Shown: positions 47,462 through 55,904 of the stretch, one piece after another
Numbering within the stretch: position 1 is the stretch's first letter
Layout: each line of letters begins with the position of its first letter
NCBI RefSeq assembly: GCF_014851915.1
Contig: NZ_JACVAP010000001.1
Location: 992,001 to 1,056,000, forward strand
DNA from: Xanthomonas sp. XNM01
Lineage (GTDB): Bacteria > Pseudomonadota > Gammaproteobacteria > Xanthomonadales > Xanthomonadaceae
DNA length: 64,000 bases
Reading direction: 5' to 3'
Translations under genes and position numbers: made by a program
The notes under the pieces: generated by a model
The model's input: the letters and a program-made list of their open reading frames with translations, nothing else
Told to the model about the DNA's origin: nothing
Database searches by the model: none

Positions 47462-48625
47462 CTATTTCTCCTTGGCGCCAGCCGCGAGCTGGGGCTGTGT
47501 GTTCCCTGCGGCGTTCCCCCACCAGGCCGTGAACGACTGCGCACGGCCGTCCAGGTACACGGCCTGTCCGATCTCCGGTGTCCAAAGCGCGTAGCCATGG
47601 CCTTGGCTGGCGGCGACCATGCGCTTGAAGGGGTCGTCCCAGTCATGGGGGGCGATGGAAAAACGGCCCACGTGCGCCTGCATCAGCACCCGCGCGTGCA
47701 GGTCCTCGGCCGCCTGCACGGCCTGCTCGGGGGTCATGTGGACGTTCGCCCAGCGCGGGTCGTACTGGCCGGCGTCGAGCGCCACCCAGTCGAACGGGCC
47801 GAGTCGCTGGCCGATCTCGGCGAAGTGCGGGCCATAGCCCGAGTCGCCGCTGACGAAGAGGCGACGCTCGGGCGACACCAGTGCGAAGCCGACCCACAGC
47901 GACTGGTCGCGGGTGAAGGTTCGCCCGGAGTAGTGCCGGGCTGGCGTGACGTGGACCTGTACCTGCGGCGACAGGGCGACGACCTCGTTCCAATCGGCCT
48001 CGCGCACGGTGCGCATGTCGTAGCCCCAGCGCTCGAAATGTGCTCCCACGCCCAGGCCCACGATCACCTGCTTCACCTTGGGTTTGAGGGCCAGGATGGA
48101 GGGATAGTCCAGGTGGTCGTAGTGGTCGTGGCTGATCAGCAGCGCATCGACCTCGGGCATGTCGTCGGCCGTGTAGATGCTGCTGCCCTCGAAGGCCTTG
48201 TTCGCTGCCGGTATGGGTGCGGCGTTGGTGCTGAAGACCGGATCGATCAGGATGCGCTTGCCGTCCAGTTGGATGAAGTAGGCGGAATGGCCGAGCCAGA
48301 CCACCAGGTCCTGCGCGGGGTCGAGCGCCTTGAGATCGGTCTTGATCGCGGGAATGGCGCCAGGCGGACGGGGCTGGCCCTTCTCCCCAAAGAGGGTCTC
48401 CATCCACATCGACAGCTCGGACTGGTCTGTCGTCTTCATGGGCGTGTCGATCTGGTTGCGGAACACGCCATCGGCATGGTTGGGCGAGTGTTCGATGCGC
48501 GTCAACCGTTCGCCGCTGGGAAGCTCCCCGAACACGGGTTGCTGCAAGTAGGCGAACACACCGACGACGCCGAGGATGGCGATACCGACAAGGGCCATGA
48601 GAAGTCGAGTCCAGAATCTTTTCAT
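47462..48625 (-). CDS. Membrane-anchored metallo-beta-lactamase-fold hydrolase
   Basis: A 387-residue protein. An uncleaved or signal-anchor helix (about 8-28) precedes an MBL-fold domain of the UlaG/NAPE-PLD-like group. LVVWLGHSAYFIQLDGKRILIDPVF, LISHDHYDHLDYPS (metal ligands), ARHYSGRT, FVSGDSGYGPHF and LMQAHVGRFSIAPHDW are present in order. It likely cleaves a phosphodiester or lactone outside the cytosol. The substrate is not known. Confidence 0.87.
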   Translation of the reverse strand: MKRFWTRLLMALVGIAILGVVGVFAYLQQPVFGELPSGERLTRIEHSPNHADGVFRNQIDTPMKTTDQSELSMWMETLFGEKGQPRPPGAIPAIKTDLKALDPAQDLVVWLGHSAYFIQLDGKRILIDPVFSTNAAPIPAANKAFEGSSIYTADDMPEVDALLISHDHYDHLDYPSILALKPKVKQVIVGLGVGAHFERWGYDMRTVREADWNEVVALSPQVQVHVTPARHYSGRTFTRDQSLWVGFALVSPERRLFVSGDSGYGPHFAEIGQRLGPFDWVALDAGQYDPRWANVHMTPEQAVQAAEDLHARVLMQAHVGRFSIAPHDWDDPFKRMVAASQGHGYALWTPEIGQAVYLDGRAQSFTAWWGNAAGNTQPQLAAGAKEK

Positions 48626-48650
48626 GCAGGGGATACCGTGGTGGGGGCCA

Positions 48651-49541
48651 TCACGACAGCTTCGTGCCGGTGGCGCGGGCGAGTTCGGTCAGCAGCAGAT
48701 CCTGGAACCGGGTGTCGTTGACGGCGGCATGCGGCTGCTCGCGCCGCTGGTGGTGCCAGTAGCCGCCGCTGGTCAGTGCTTCGGGATCGCCGCTGGTGGC
48801 GAGCCATTCCTGGGTCAGGTGGCCCAGTCTCAGGTCGTCGGGCGCGCTCGGGCCGCCCATCCTGGTCGGCACCCAGCCCGGATCGACGGCGTTGCTGTAC
48901 ACCTCGGGCCACAGCCGTGCGACGGCCGCTGCCAGCGTGGTCACGAACAGCTTGCTGTCCGAGTAGCTCCCGGTGGACGTGCGGCCGGTCCAGTCCATGC
49001 CGGCCAGGCTGGCGCGTCCGCCCCGGTGCATGCTGCTGCTCAGGTAGATCAGGCGCTTGGGGCGCTGGATCAGCGACGTGAGCAGGTACGGCGCGACGAC
49101 GTTGACGACCAGCAGTTGCGCGCCGTTGAGGACGCCGGCGTTGTGGACGATGGCATCCATTGCGCCGATCGCATTGACCTGGCGGGCGAGATCGCGAATC
49201 TGCGCAAGGTCGGACAGGTCGCCGACCGTGGCGACGGCGCCCTGGTCCACGAGTTCCTTCACGGCCGACATGCGGGCCTGCGAACGCACATGCACGACGA
49301 CTTCGTGGCCCTGAGCCAGCAAGGTCTTGGCCGTGGCGTGGCCCAGTCCATCGGCCGAGCCGGTAACGAAAACGCGCGCCTTGCCGCCCGCTTTGCTGCC
49401 TCGTTGTGCGTTGGGCATGGAAGCCTCCTTTCGGGAATCCGCCGGTGTCTGCGCCCTGGATGTCGCTGCGCCCAGGAGTGAGCCGGCCATCAACGCCGAA
49501 CCCAGTCCGGCGCCTGCGGTGAGAAATGTTCGACGGTCCAT
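48651..49541 (-). CDS. Short-chain dehydrogenase with Tat signal and second internal start
   Basis: 296 residues from MDRRTFLTAG. The N-terminal ~36 residues are a twin-arginine signal (RRTFLTAGAGLGSALMAGS, ending SRA). The remainder is an SDR: VFVTGSADGLGHATAKTL (cofactor loop), AIVHNAGV, YLSSSMHRG and YSDSK (catalytic Tyr and Lys). A second ATG at 49418 (MPNAQRGSK) has its own AAGGAGG five bases upstream and would give a 255-residue cytosolic form without the signal. Both starts look usable, so dual localisation is possible. Confidence 0.85.
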   Translation of the reverse strand: MDRRTFLTAGAGLGSALMAGSLLGAATSRAQTPADSRKEASMPNAQRGSKAGGKARVFVTGSADGLGHATAKTLLAQGHEVVVHVRSQARMSAVKELVDQGAVATVGDLSDLAQIRDLARQVNAIGAMDAIVHNAGVLNGAQLLVVNVVAPYLLTSLIQRPKRLIYLSSSMHRGGRASLAGMDWTGRTSTGSYSDSKLFVTTLAAAVARLWPEVYSNAVDPGWVPTRMGGPSAPDDLRLGHLTQEWLATSGDPEALTSGGYWHHQRREQPHAAVNDTRFQDLLLTELARATGTKLS

Positions 49542-49596
49542 GGGCATGTCCTCCAATCAGGCCGCCAGGGGCTGGATGGCCCGCGGCGGCATACCG

Positions 49597-50631
49597 TTAT
49601 CGAGATGAAGCAGGCGGCAGCCCCTTGCTGAACGCCTTGGCATGGAACACCGCCGCCCCTTGCCCCTTGTCCATGTCGCTGGTGACGACGTAGAGGTCGT
49701 TCCTGCCCGGGTGGATGGCCAGGCTGGTGGAGGCCAGGTTGTGGCCGCCATCGCGTCCGGGCAGCAGCACCTGGCCGATGGGAATGCCGTTGAGGTTGAA
49801 GGCCAGCACGCGGCCTTGCCCGTAGATCGCCACGTACACGTTGCCATCGGCGTCTGCACGCATCGAGTCCGGGGCCGGGCCGACGAAGTGGTAGGCAATG
49901 GCCGAGCCGATCGGCGCGATGGTGGTGGCATCCGCCAGTTCGATTCGGTGCAGCAGGTTGCGGCCGAACTCCGTTGCCCACAGCGACTTGCCATCGGGAC
50001 TGAGCGCAAGGCCGTTCGCCATCGCAAGGTTGGGCAGGACGGGCTTGATGGTCAGGTCCGGCGAGGCGTAGTACACGCCGCCCTTGGGCTCGGTCGCATT
50101 CCCCTTGAAATCGGTGAAGTAGAAGCCGCCGCGCGCATCGAATACCAGGTCGTTGGGCATGTACCCGGCCACGGGCGGCACGATCGGCTGCAGGCCCGAG
50201 CCGTCCGGGTTCACCGCGTAGATCGCGCCCCGGTTCTTCGGGATGTCCAGTGCCGCGATGAAGAGGCGCCCGTCAGGATGCAAGGCCAACCCGCCCGGAT
50301 GAAGGGCATCGAGGGTGACCACGGTGGACAACTGCTTGTCCGGCGTCAGGCGCAGCACGCGGCGACCGCTCACGTCGCAGAAAAGCAGGTTGCCGCTACC
50401 GTCGAAGATCGCACCTTCGAGGATCAGGCCCTCGTGGGAGACCTTGAACCAGGGTTCGGCCACGACCGTCTGCAAGGCGCGTTCCGAGGGTGGAATCGGC
50501 ACGGCACCCTGCGTCTGCGCGTCGTAGGCCAATCCTGCAGCAGCGCCTTGCTGCGCCGAGACGGCCGACGTGAAGCCTATCCCGGCGACCAGGCAGGCGA
50601 CCACCACCGCTGCGCTTGCTCTTGATTTCAT
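49597..50631 (-). CDS. Exported SMP-30/gluconolactonase-like protein
   Basis: 344 residues from MKSRASAAVVV, which gives a normal Sec signal ending SAVSA. A longer in-frame ATG at 50691 would place 20 extra residues before it. The mature part is a six-bladed SMP-30/LRE-like propeller (EGAIFDGSGNLLFCDVSGRRVL, MPNDLVFDARGGFYFTDFKG, NGLALSPDGKSLWATE). Members hydrolyse sugar lactones, the products of aldose dehydrogenases such as the two PQQ enzymes nearby. The pairing is an inference from context. Confidence 0.85.
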   Translation of the reverse strand: MKSRASAAVVVACLVAGIGFTSAVSAQQGAAAGLAYDAQTQGAVPIPPSERALQTVVAEPWFKVSHEGLILEGAIFDGSGNLLFCDVSGRRVLRLTPDKQLSTVVTLDALHPGGLALHPDGRLFIAALDIPKNRGAIYAVNPDGSGLQPIVPPVAGYMPNDLVFDARGGFYFTDFKGNATEPKGGVYYASPDLTIKPVLPNLAMANGLALSPDGKSLWATEFGRNLLHRIELADATTIAPIGSAIAYHFVGPAPDSMRADADGNVYVAIYGQGRVLAFNLNGIPIGQVLLPGRDGGHNLASTSLAIHPGRNDLYVVTSDMDKGQGAAVFHAKAFSKGLPPASSR

Positions 50632-50701
50632 CTTGGCGCCGGGCCTGCGCACATCTGCGCAGGCCGGTTTGCAAATGGACGTCCGAATCATGGCGCCGCC
50701 C

Positions 50702-51445
50702 TTACCAAGGCTGGTTCGCGGGGCCGACCGTGAACTCGTTGACCGTCGTGTCCTCGGGCAGATCGATGGCGAAGGCGACGACATCGGCGATCCGCTCCGG
50801 CGAAATGCCGTACTTGTCGTAGATGCCCTTCATCTGGTCCAGCGATTCCTTGTCGCTGAACGTCGTCAGCAGCTCGGTGTTGATGGCGGCGGGGTACAGC
50901 GTCGCGGTGCGGATGTTGGTGCCTTCCATGGCCGACTCCATGCGCAGGACTTCCATGAAGTCGCGCACGAACCACTTGGTGCCGCCGTACACGGCGCCGC
51001 CCGGGTAGGCCTTGAGCCCGGCGACCGAAGACACGGCGATCACGTGGCCGGACTTCTGCGCCACGAACGACGGCAGCACTGCAGCGACGCCGTTGAGCAC
51101 GCCCTTGATGTTGACATCGACCATCTGGTGCCACTCAGCGGTTTTCAGGGCCGACAGCGGCGCGTTCGGCATGAGGCCGGCATTCAGGAAAATCACGTCC
51201 ACGCGGCCGAACGTGTCCTTGGCGAGCTTGACGATCGCGTCGTTGTCTTCCTGCTTGGTGACGTCCAGGACCTGGTAGATCGCCTGGCCACCGCTTTGCT
51301 GGATCTCGTCCGCGATGCGCTTGAGGTTGTCTTCGCGGCGCGCACCGAGCACGACCTTGGCACCCTTGCTCGCGAGCAGCTTGGCGGTTGCCTCGCCGAT
51401 GCCTGCGGATGCGCCGGTGATGATGACGACTTTGTCTTTGATCAT
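50702..51445 (-). CDS. Short-chain dehydrogenase (cytosolic)
   Basis: A 247-residue classical SDR. Cofactor motif TGASAGIG, FLNAGL, catalytic Ser in AVSSVAGLKAYPGG and YGGTK (Tyr-Lys) are present. After VLGARREDNLKRI the second strand end favours NADP(H). There is no signal peptide. It is similar in size and layout to SDRs that reduce quinones or ketones. Partner genes in the run are a second SDR and a zinc alcohol dehydrogenase. Confidence 0.88.
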   Translation of the reverse strand: MIKDKVVIITGASAGIGEATAKLLASKGAKVVLGARREDNLKRIADEIQQSGGQAIYQVLDVTKQEDNDAIVKLAKDTFGRVDVIFLNAGLMPNAPLSALKTAEWHQMVDVNIKGVLNGVAAVLPSFVAQKSGHVIAVSSVAGLKAYPGGAVYGGTKWFVRDFMEVLRMESAMEGTNIRTATLYPAAINTELLTTFSDKESLDQMKGIYDKYGISPERIADVVAFAIDLPEDTTVNEFTVGPANQPW

Positions 51446-51512
51446 GATGTTTCTCTGCCTCTGTTAGGTGCGCCCGCAAGGCCTGCCGGCGCGAAAAAAC
51501 CGTTGTTTCGCC

Positions 51513-52280
51513 TCAGTACACAGTGAAGCCACCATCCACGACGAGGGCCTGGCCGGTCACGAAGCTCGAACCGGAACTGCACAGCCAAAGCACCGCGCCG
51601 GCGATCTCGTCGCCCGTGCCCAGCCGCTTCATCGGCAGGTCGCGCAGCAGGTCGTCCATCGCCAGCATTCCGCTGTCGAGCATCTTGGTGACCATCGGTG
51701 TGCTGATCGTGCCGGGGCACACGGCATTGACGCGCACGCCGCGGGTGGCGTATTCGAGGGCCGCGCTCTTGGTCAGTCCGATCACCCCGTGCTTGGTGCC
51801 GTGGTAGGCGGCCATCATGGCCCGGCCCGTGATGCCGCCGATGGACGAGCAGTTGACGATCGCGCCGCTGCCTTGCTTGCGCATCTGCTTGAGTTCGTGC
51901 TTCATGCAGGCCCACACGCCGCGCTGATTGATGGCGCTGATGAGGTCGTAGTCCTGCGCCGACTGGTCGGCGATTTCCGAAGCAGGCACCTGGATGCCTG
52001 CGTTGTTGTAGGCGGCATCCAGGCGGCCGAAGGTGGCGACGGTACGCTCGACCATCGCCGCCACCTGGTCTTCATCGGCGACGTCGCAGACCACGGCGAT
52101 GGCCTTGCCGCCAGCGGCGGTGATCTCTTCCACAGCCTTCAGCAGCGGGGCCTCCTCGCGGCCCGCCAGGGTGACAGCGGCGCCCGCCTTTGCGAACGCG
52201 CGCGCCGTATCCAGCCCCATGCCAGAGCCAGCGCCGGTAACCAGGGCGACCTGCCCGGTGAAGTCGTAAGTGACGCTCAT
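51513..52280 (-). CDS. Short-chain dehydrogenase, glucose-1-dehydrogenase-like (cytosolic)
   Basis: A 255-residue SDR. TGAGSGMG, NNAGIQ, NCSSIGGITGRAMMAAYHGTK (catalytic Ser, Tyr, Lys) and the C-terminal FVTGQALVVDGGFTVY are classical. AAGGAG precedes the ATG. It lies between another SDR and the alcohol dehydrogenase, all with short gaps, suggesting one transcript. The substrate is unknown. Confidence 0.9.
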   Translation of the reverse strand: MSVTYDFTGQVALVTGAGSGMGLDTARAFAKAGAAVTLAGREEAPLLKAVEEITAAGGKAIAVVCDVADEDQVAAMVERTVATFGRLDAAYNNAGIQVPASEIADQSAQDYDLISAINQRGVWACMKHELKQMRKQGSGAIVNCSSIGGITGRAMMAAYHGTKHGVIGLTKSAALEYATRGVRVNAVCPGTISTPMVTKMLDSGMLAMDDLLRDLPMKRLGTGDEIAGAVLWLCSSGSSFVTGQALVVDGGFTVY

Positions 52281-52307
52281 GGAAATCTCCTTGTCAGGTC
52301 AAAAAAA

Positions 52308-53357
52308 TCATGCCGCCAGCGATGCGTTGTCGATCACGAAGCGGTACTTCACGTCGCCCTTGAGCATGCGTTCATAGGCGTCGTTGATCTGGTCGGCGCG
52401 GATCATTTCGATGTCCGCGACGATCCCGTGCTCGGCGCAGAAGTCCAGCATTTCCTGCGTCTCGGGAATCCCGCCGATCGCCGAGCCAGCCAGGCTGCGG
52501 CGCTTCAGGATCAGGTTGAACACCTCGGGCGACGGGTGCGGCGAAGCCGGCGCGCCGACCAGCGTCATCGTGCCGTCGCGCTTGAGCAGCACGAAGAACG
52601 CATCGAGGTCATGAGGGACGGCCACGGTGTTGAGGATGAAGTCGAAGCTGTTGGCGTGCGCCGCCATCTCTGCGGGGTTGCGCGAAACCACCACCTCGTC
52701 GGCGCCCAGCGCCTTGGCCGCCTCGCGCTTGGATTCCGAGGTGGTGAACGCCACCACGTGCGCGCCCATGGCATGCGCTAGCTTGATGCCCATGTGGCCC
52801 AGGCCGCCGATGCCGACCACGCCCACCTTGTGGCCCGGTCCCACCTTCCAGTGGCGCAGCGGCGAGTACGTGGTGATGCCTGCGCACAGCAGCGGCGCCA
52901 CGGCGGCGAGCTGGGCTTCGGGGTGGCGGATGCGCAGCACATAGCGCTCATGCACCACGACCTGCTGCGAGTAACCGCCCAGCGTGTGGCCCGGCGCGTC
53001 GGACGTGGGGCCGTTGTACGTGCCGACCATGTGGTCGCAGTAGTTCTCCAGGCCTTCATCGCAGTCGGCGCAGTGCTTGCAGCTATCGACGATGCAGCCG
53101 ACGCCCACCAGATCGCCGGGCTTGAAGCCCGACACGTGTGCGCCCACCGCCGCAACGCGGCCGACGATCTCGTGACCCGGCACGCAGGGATAGAGCGTCC
53201 CCGCCCACTCGGCACGTACCTGGTGGATGTCGGAGTGGCACACGCCGCAGTAGGCGATGTCGATCTGTACGTCGTGCGCACCCGGCGCGCGACGGGTGAT
53301 GTCCATCGATTCGAGTGGCTGGTCGCCGGCGTGGGCGCCGTAGGCTTTGACTGTCAT
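52308..53357 (-). CDS. Zinc-dependent NAD(P)-alcohol dehydrogenase (YahK/CAD-like)
   Basis: A 349-residue medium-chain dehydrogenase. Catalytic zinc ligands are in AYCGVCHSDIHQV and PGHEIVGRV, and the structural zinc in DSCKHCADCDEGLENYC. The Rossmann motif is GIGGLGHMGIKLAHAMG. The TLGGYSQQ and TTSESKREAAKALGAD segments are typical of the cinnamyl alcohol dehydrogenase/YahK branch, which reduces aldehydes with NADPH. It would lower toxic aldehyde in the cytosol, complementing the periplasmic aldehyde oxidase. Confidence 0.92.
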   Translation of the reverse strand: MTVKAYGAHAGDQPLESMDITRRAPGAHDVQIDIAYCGVCHSDIHQVRAEWAGTLYPCVPGHEIVGRVAAVGAHVSGFKPGDLVGVGCIVDSCKHCADCDEGLENYCDHMVGTYNGPTSDAPGHTLGGYSQQVVVHERYVLRIRHPEAQLAAVAPLLCAGITTYSPLRHWKVGPGHKVGVVGIGGLGHMGIKLAHAMGAHVVAFTTSESKREAAKALGADEVVVSRNPAEMAAHANSFDFILNTVAVPHDLDAFFVLLKRDGTMTLVGAPASPHPSPEVFNLILKRRSLAGSAIGGIPETQEMLDFCAEHGIVADIEMIRADQINDAYERMLKGDVKYRFVIDNASLAA

Positions 53358-53405
53358 GTGTGATTCCTTGGATTGAGTGGGCTGGCCTCGCAGTGCTGGC
53401 CAGAA

Positions 53406-53897
53406 TCAGTACGCCAGAAAGCGGCCCGCGACGATGACCCCCGTCCATACAAAAGCCGACACCAATGCGGAGACCTTCGCCGACAGCGGAGGAAGGGCAT
53501 GCACATCCCAATCGGCCACCGTCCGGTAGATGCCCTTGTGGAACACCAGCACATTGATGCCTGCGACAGCGATGAGTCCGAATTTCCACGGCGCAGCCCC
53601 GGCAGCGGCCACGACGGTCGCCTGCGCACTGAGCAGTGCGACGCCCGTGATCGCGACGATGGCCAGACCGATGTGGGAGACGGGCAGCAGACAGCGCGCG
53701 GCCGTGGTCACGGGCACGATGCGGTGCCCGGTTCCCAACAGTCGAAGGTCGAAAGTGAAAGCTGGGCCGACAAGGAGCGCGATCCCGAGGATGTGAACGG
53801 ACTCCAGCACGGGATAGAGGTACTGGGCATTGCGTACCGTCTCGCCGAGTGCAGAGTCCTGCAGCACCATCAGCCACGCGCTGAGAAATTCAGGCAT
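53406..53897 (-). CDS. Four-helix membrane protein (DUF6644-like)
   Basis: A 163-residue protein with four hydrophobic segments (about 27-50, 70-90, 95-115, 140-162). The segments YPVLESVHILGIALLVGPAF and ISHIGLAIVAITGVAL-like helices resemble the small DUF6644 membrane family, which often neighbours DUF6152 genes as here. Conserved His residues (ESVHILG, SHIGLA) could bind heme or copper. No function is assigned. Confidence 0.65.
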   Translation of the reverse strand: MPEFLSAWLMVLQDSALGETVRNAQYLYPVLESVHILGIALLVGPAFTFDLRLLGTGHRIVPVTTAARCLLPVSHIGLAIVAITGVALLSAQATVVAAAGAAPWKFGLIAVAGINVLVFHKGIYRTVADWDVHALPPLSAKVSALVSAFVWTGVIVAGRFLAY

Positions 53898-53907
53898 ACG
53901 CAGTCGC

Positions 53908-54444
53908 TCAGTTCCGACCAGCGTTCGGCAGCGGTGCGCGCACCGGGAGCGTGTTGCCGAGCACCTGGTTCACCGGCACGGCGTCATCCCCGTACCAGAA
54001 CACGACCGGGCGAAACATGCCCGCATCCGTCCGATTGATGTAGCCGACCGCCTGGAACCGCTCCCCGACGTTCAGCGCACGCCCCAAGCCCCATCTGCCC
54101 GACCAGGCCGGCGGCGCAATGATGACCTCCAGCTTCTGGCGGTTGCCCTTGTAGGAGGGCGCGGCGTTGACCCGCACGCTGTCCTCGGGGTCCTGCAACT
54201 GCTCGGGAATCGCCAGCTTGGGCGTCTGGGCAGGCAGGTCGCGATCCAGGGTCACATCGAAAAGGGAGTGCGGGTTGCCCCAGACCCCTTTCGATGAGAC
54301 CGTCCCGGAAATATAGACGAGCCGATCGGTGTCGAAGGCGGCCCAACCATGGTGCGCGAACGCCGGCGTTGTCGGCAGCAAGGCCAGGAAGAACGACGCG
54401 ATCATCGCAAGCCTGGCGAGGCTGGGTAGGCGGTGAGTGTTCAT
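53908..54444 (-). CDS. Secreted DUF6152-family protein
   Basis: 178 residues from MNTHRLPSLARLAMIAS, a Sec signal ending AFA-HHGWAAFD. A GTG eight codons earlier is in frame, but CAGGAG spacing favours this ATG. The HHGWAAFD opening of the mature protein is the DUF6152 hallmark; the His pair may bind metal (copper is suggested for such proteins but not proven). It lies ten bases before the four-helix membrane protein gene, a common pair. Confidence 0.75.
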   Translation of the reverse strand: MNTHRLPSLARLAMIASFFLALLPTTPAFAHHGWAAFDTDRLVYISGTVSSKGVWGNPHSLFDVTLDRDLPAQTPKLAIPEQLQDPEDSVRVNAAPSYKGNRQKLEVIIAPPAWSGRWGLGRALNVGERFQAVGYINRTDAGMFRPVVFWYGDDAVPVNQVLGNTLPVRAPLPNAGRN

Positions 54445-54464
54445 GGTCTCTGCACTCCTGGCGT

Positions 54465-55595
54465 TCACTTGGCTGCGACCTGCTTCAGGTGTTCGCCGAA
54501 GAAGGCCGTCATCTTGTCGAAGGGAATCTTGTCCACGCGGTCGTACAGATCGATGTGGCTCGCTCCCGGGACGATCACCAGTTCCTTGGGCTCGGCAGCG
54601 GCCGCATAGGCGGTCTGGGCGAAGTACAGCGAATGGGCCTTCTCGCCATGCACGAACAGGATCGGACGCGGCGAAATCTCCTTGATGTAGGTCAGGATAG
54701 GCATGTTCATGAACGACAGCGGCGTGGTGATGGTCCAGGCATTGCCGGAGTTGACCGCGCGCGGGTGGTAGCCGCGCGGCGTCATGTAGTACTCGTGGTA
54801 ATCGACCATGAACTGCGCGTCGCCGGCCTTCACGTCCTTGTTGTAAGGCGGCTGGTAGGCGGGCTTGCCATTCGCGGCGTCCTCCCAGCGCTGCCGGCTC
54901 AGTTGCTCCAGCGTCTGCGTGCGCTGCTCCGGGGTCACGACGTCGTTGTAGCCCTTGGACATGACGCGGGTCATGTCGTACATGGTGCTGGCGACAACCG
55001 CCTTGACGCGCTTGTCGGCGGCCACCGCGTTCAATGCGAAGCCGCCCCAGCCGCAGACGCCGATGACGCCGATGCGCTCGCGATCGACGTAGGGCTGCAG
55101 GCCGATGAAATCGACCGCCGCCATGAAATCCTCGGTGTTGACGTCCGGCGAGGCGACGTTGCGCGGCTCGCCGCCGCTCTCCCCGGTGAAGGAGCCGTCG
55201 AAGGCCAGCGTCACGAAGCCGCGCTCGGCCATGATCTGCGCATACAGGCCCGAGGACTGTTCCTTGACCGCGCCGAACGGACCGCCGATGACGATCGCCG
55301 CCAGCCGCTGGTTCGCCCGGTTCTTGGGCAGGTACAGGTCGGCCGCGAGGGTGATGCCGTAGCGGTTCTTGAAGGTGACCTTCTGGTGATCGACCTTATC
55401 GCTCTTGGGAAACACCTTGTCCCACGCCTGCGTCAGCCGCAGGCCGCCCGATACGATCGTGGGCGAGGCCGTTTGTGCCAGCACCGTGTGCCCGCCGAGG
55501 GCCATGGCCACGCCAGCAATGATCGAGCCTTGGACGAAGCCCTTGAGGGCCGTCCGCCGTTTGATGTTCGTTATGCTCAGGGGAGCTTTGCTCAT
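54465..55595 (-). CDS. Tat-exported alpha/beta hydrolase with Cys nucleophile
   Basis: A 376-residue protein. The twin-arginine signal KRRTALKGFVQGSIIAG ends at VLA. The alpha/beta hydrolase fold shows VIGGPFG (oxyanion region), the nucleophile elbow GVCGWGG with C181 where serine is usual, and a late SHIDLYD (catalytic His). Cys nucleophiles at this position are known from dienelactone hydrolases and YcjY-like enzymes. The substrate is probably an ester or lactone in the periplasm. Confidence 0.82.
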   Translation of the reverse strand: MSKAPLSITNIKRRTALKGFVQGSIIAGVAMALGGHTVLAQTASPTIVSGGLRLTQAWDKVFPKSDKVDHQKVTFKNRYGITLAADLYLPKNRANQRLAAIVIGGPFGAVKEQSSGLYAQIMAERGFVTLAFDGSFTGESGGEPRNVASPDVNTEDFMAAVDFIGLQPYVDRERIGVIGVCGWGGFALNAVAADKRVKAVVASTMYDMTRVMSKGYNDVVTPEQRTQTLEQLSRQRWEDAANGKPAYQPPYNKDVKAGDAQFMVDYHEYYMTPRGYHPRAVNSGNAWTITTPLSFMNMPILTYIKEISPRPILFVHGEKAHSLYFAQTAYAAAAEPKELVIVPGASHIDLYDRVDKIPFDKMTAFFGEHLKQVAAK

Positions 55596-55668
55596 GGCTT
55601 TCTCTCTATGTGGATGGTGAAAATAGGCTGGCAGGTCAGTCCTGTTCGCTGTCGCATCGGGCGGTCAT

Positions 55669-55878
55669 TCACATGCGAGATTCCCCCGGTAGGGCAGTGG
55701 CCGCGGCAGCGGCAGTGGGCGTGCCCGATGCCCCGGGCTGGGCGGCGTCGCATCCGGCCAGCACGAACAGGCCGCACAGAAGCCCCAGGGTGCGCATGGC
55801 CTGCATGCCACGCCCAGGCCGGCGGCCGTTGGCCGTCCGGTTGCGGACTCTGCAGGGGACTTCGAGGTTCATGGTCAT
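55669..55878 (-). CDS. Small lipoprotein
   Basis: A 69-residue product. From the second in-frame Met (MRTLGLLCGLFVLAGC) there is a clean lipoprotein signal with a lipobox at C43; the mature part is a 27-residue Ala/Thr-rich tail. AGGAG lies five bases before the first ATG (55878). The basic 28-residue segment ahead of the signal is unusual, so ATGs at residues 25 or 28 may be the real start. It lies between the MFS transporter and hydrolase genes. No known family recognised. Confidence 0.55.
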   Translation of the reverse strand: MTMNLEVPCRVRNRTANGRRPGRGMQAMRTLGLLCGLFVLAGCDAAQPGASGTPTAAAAATALPGESRM

Positions 55879-55904
55879 GTGGTCTCCTGGTTGGACGCGG
55901 TAAT

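Noticed and set aside
45863-48721. A 952-codon plus-strand frame through the 46-49 kb genes
   Set aside because: It spans three unrelated minus-strand genes with good motifs and ends inside a fourth; a shadow.
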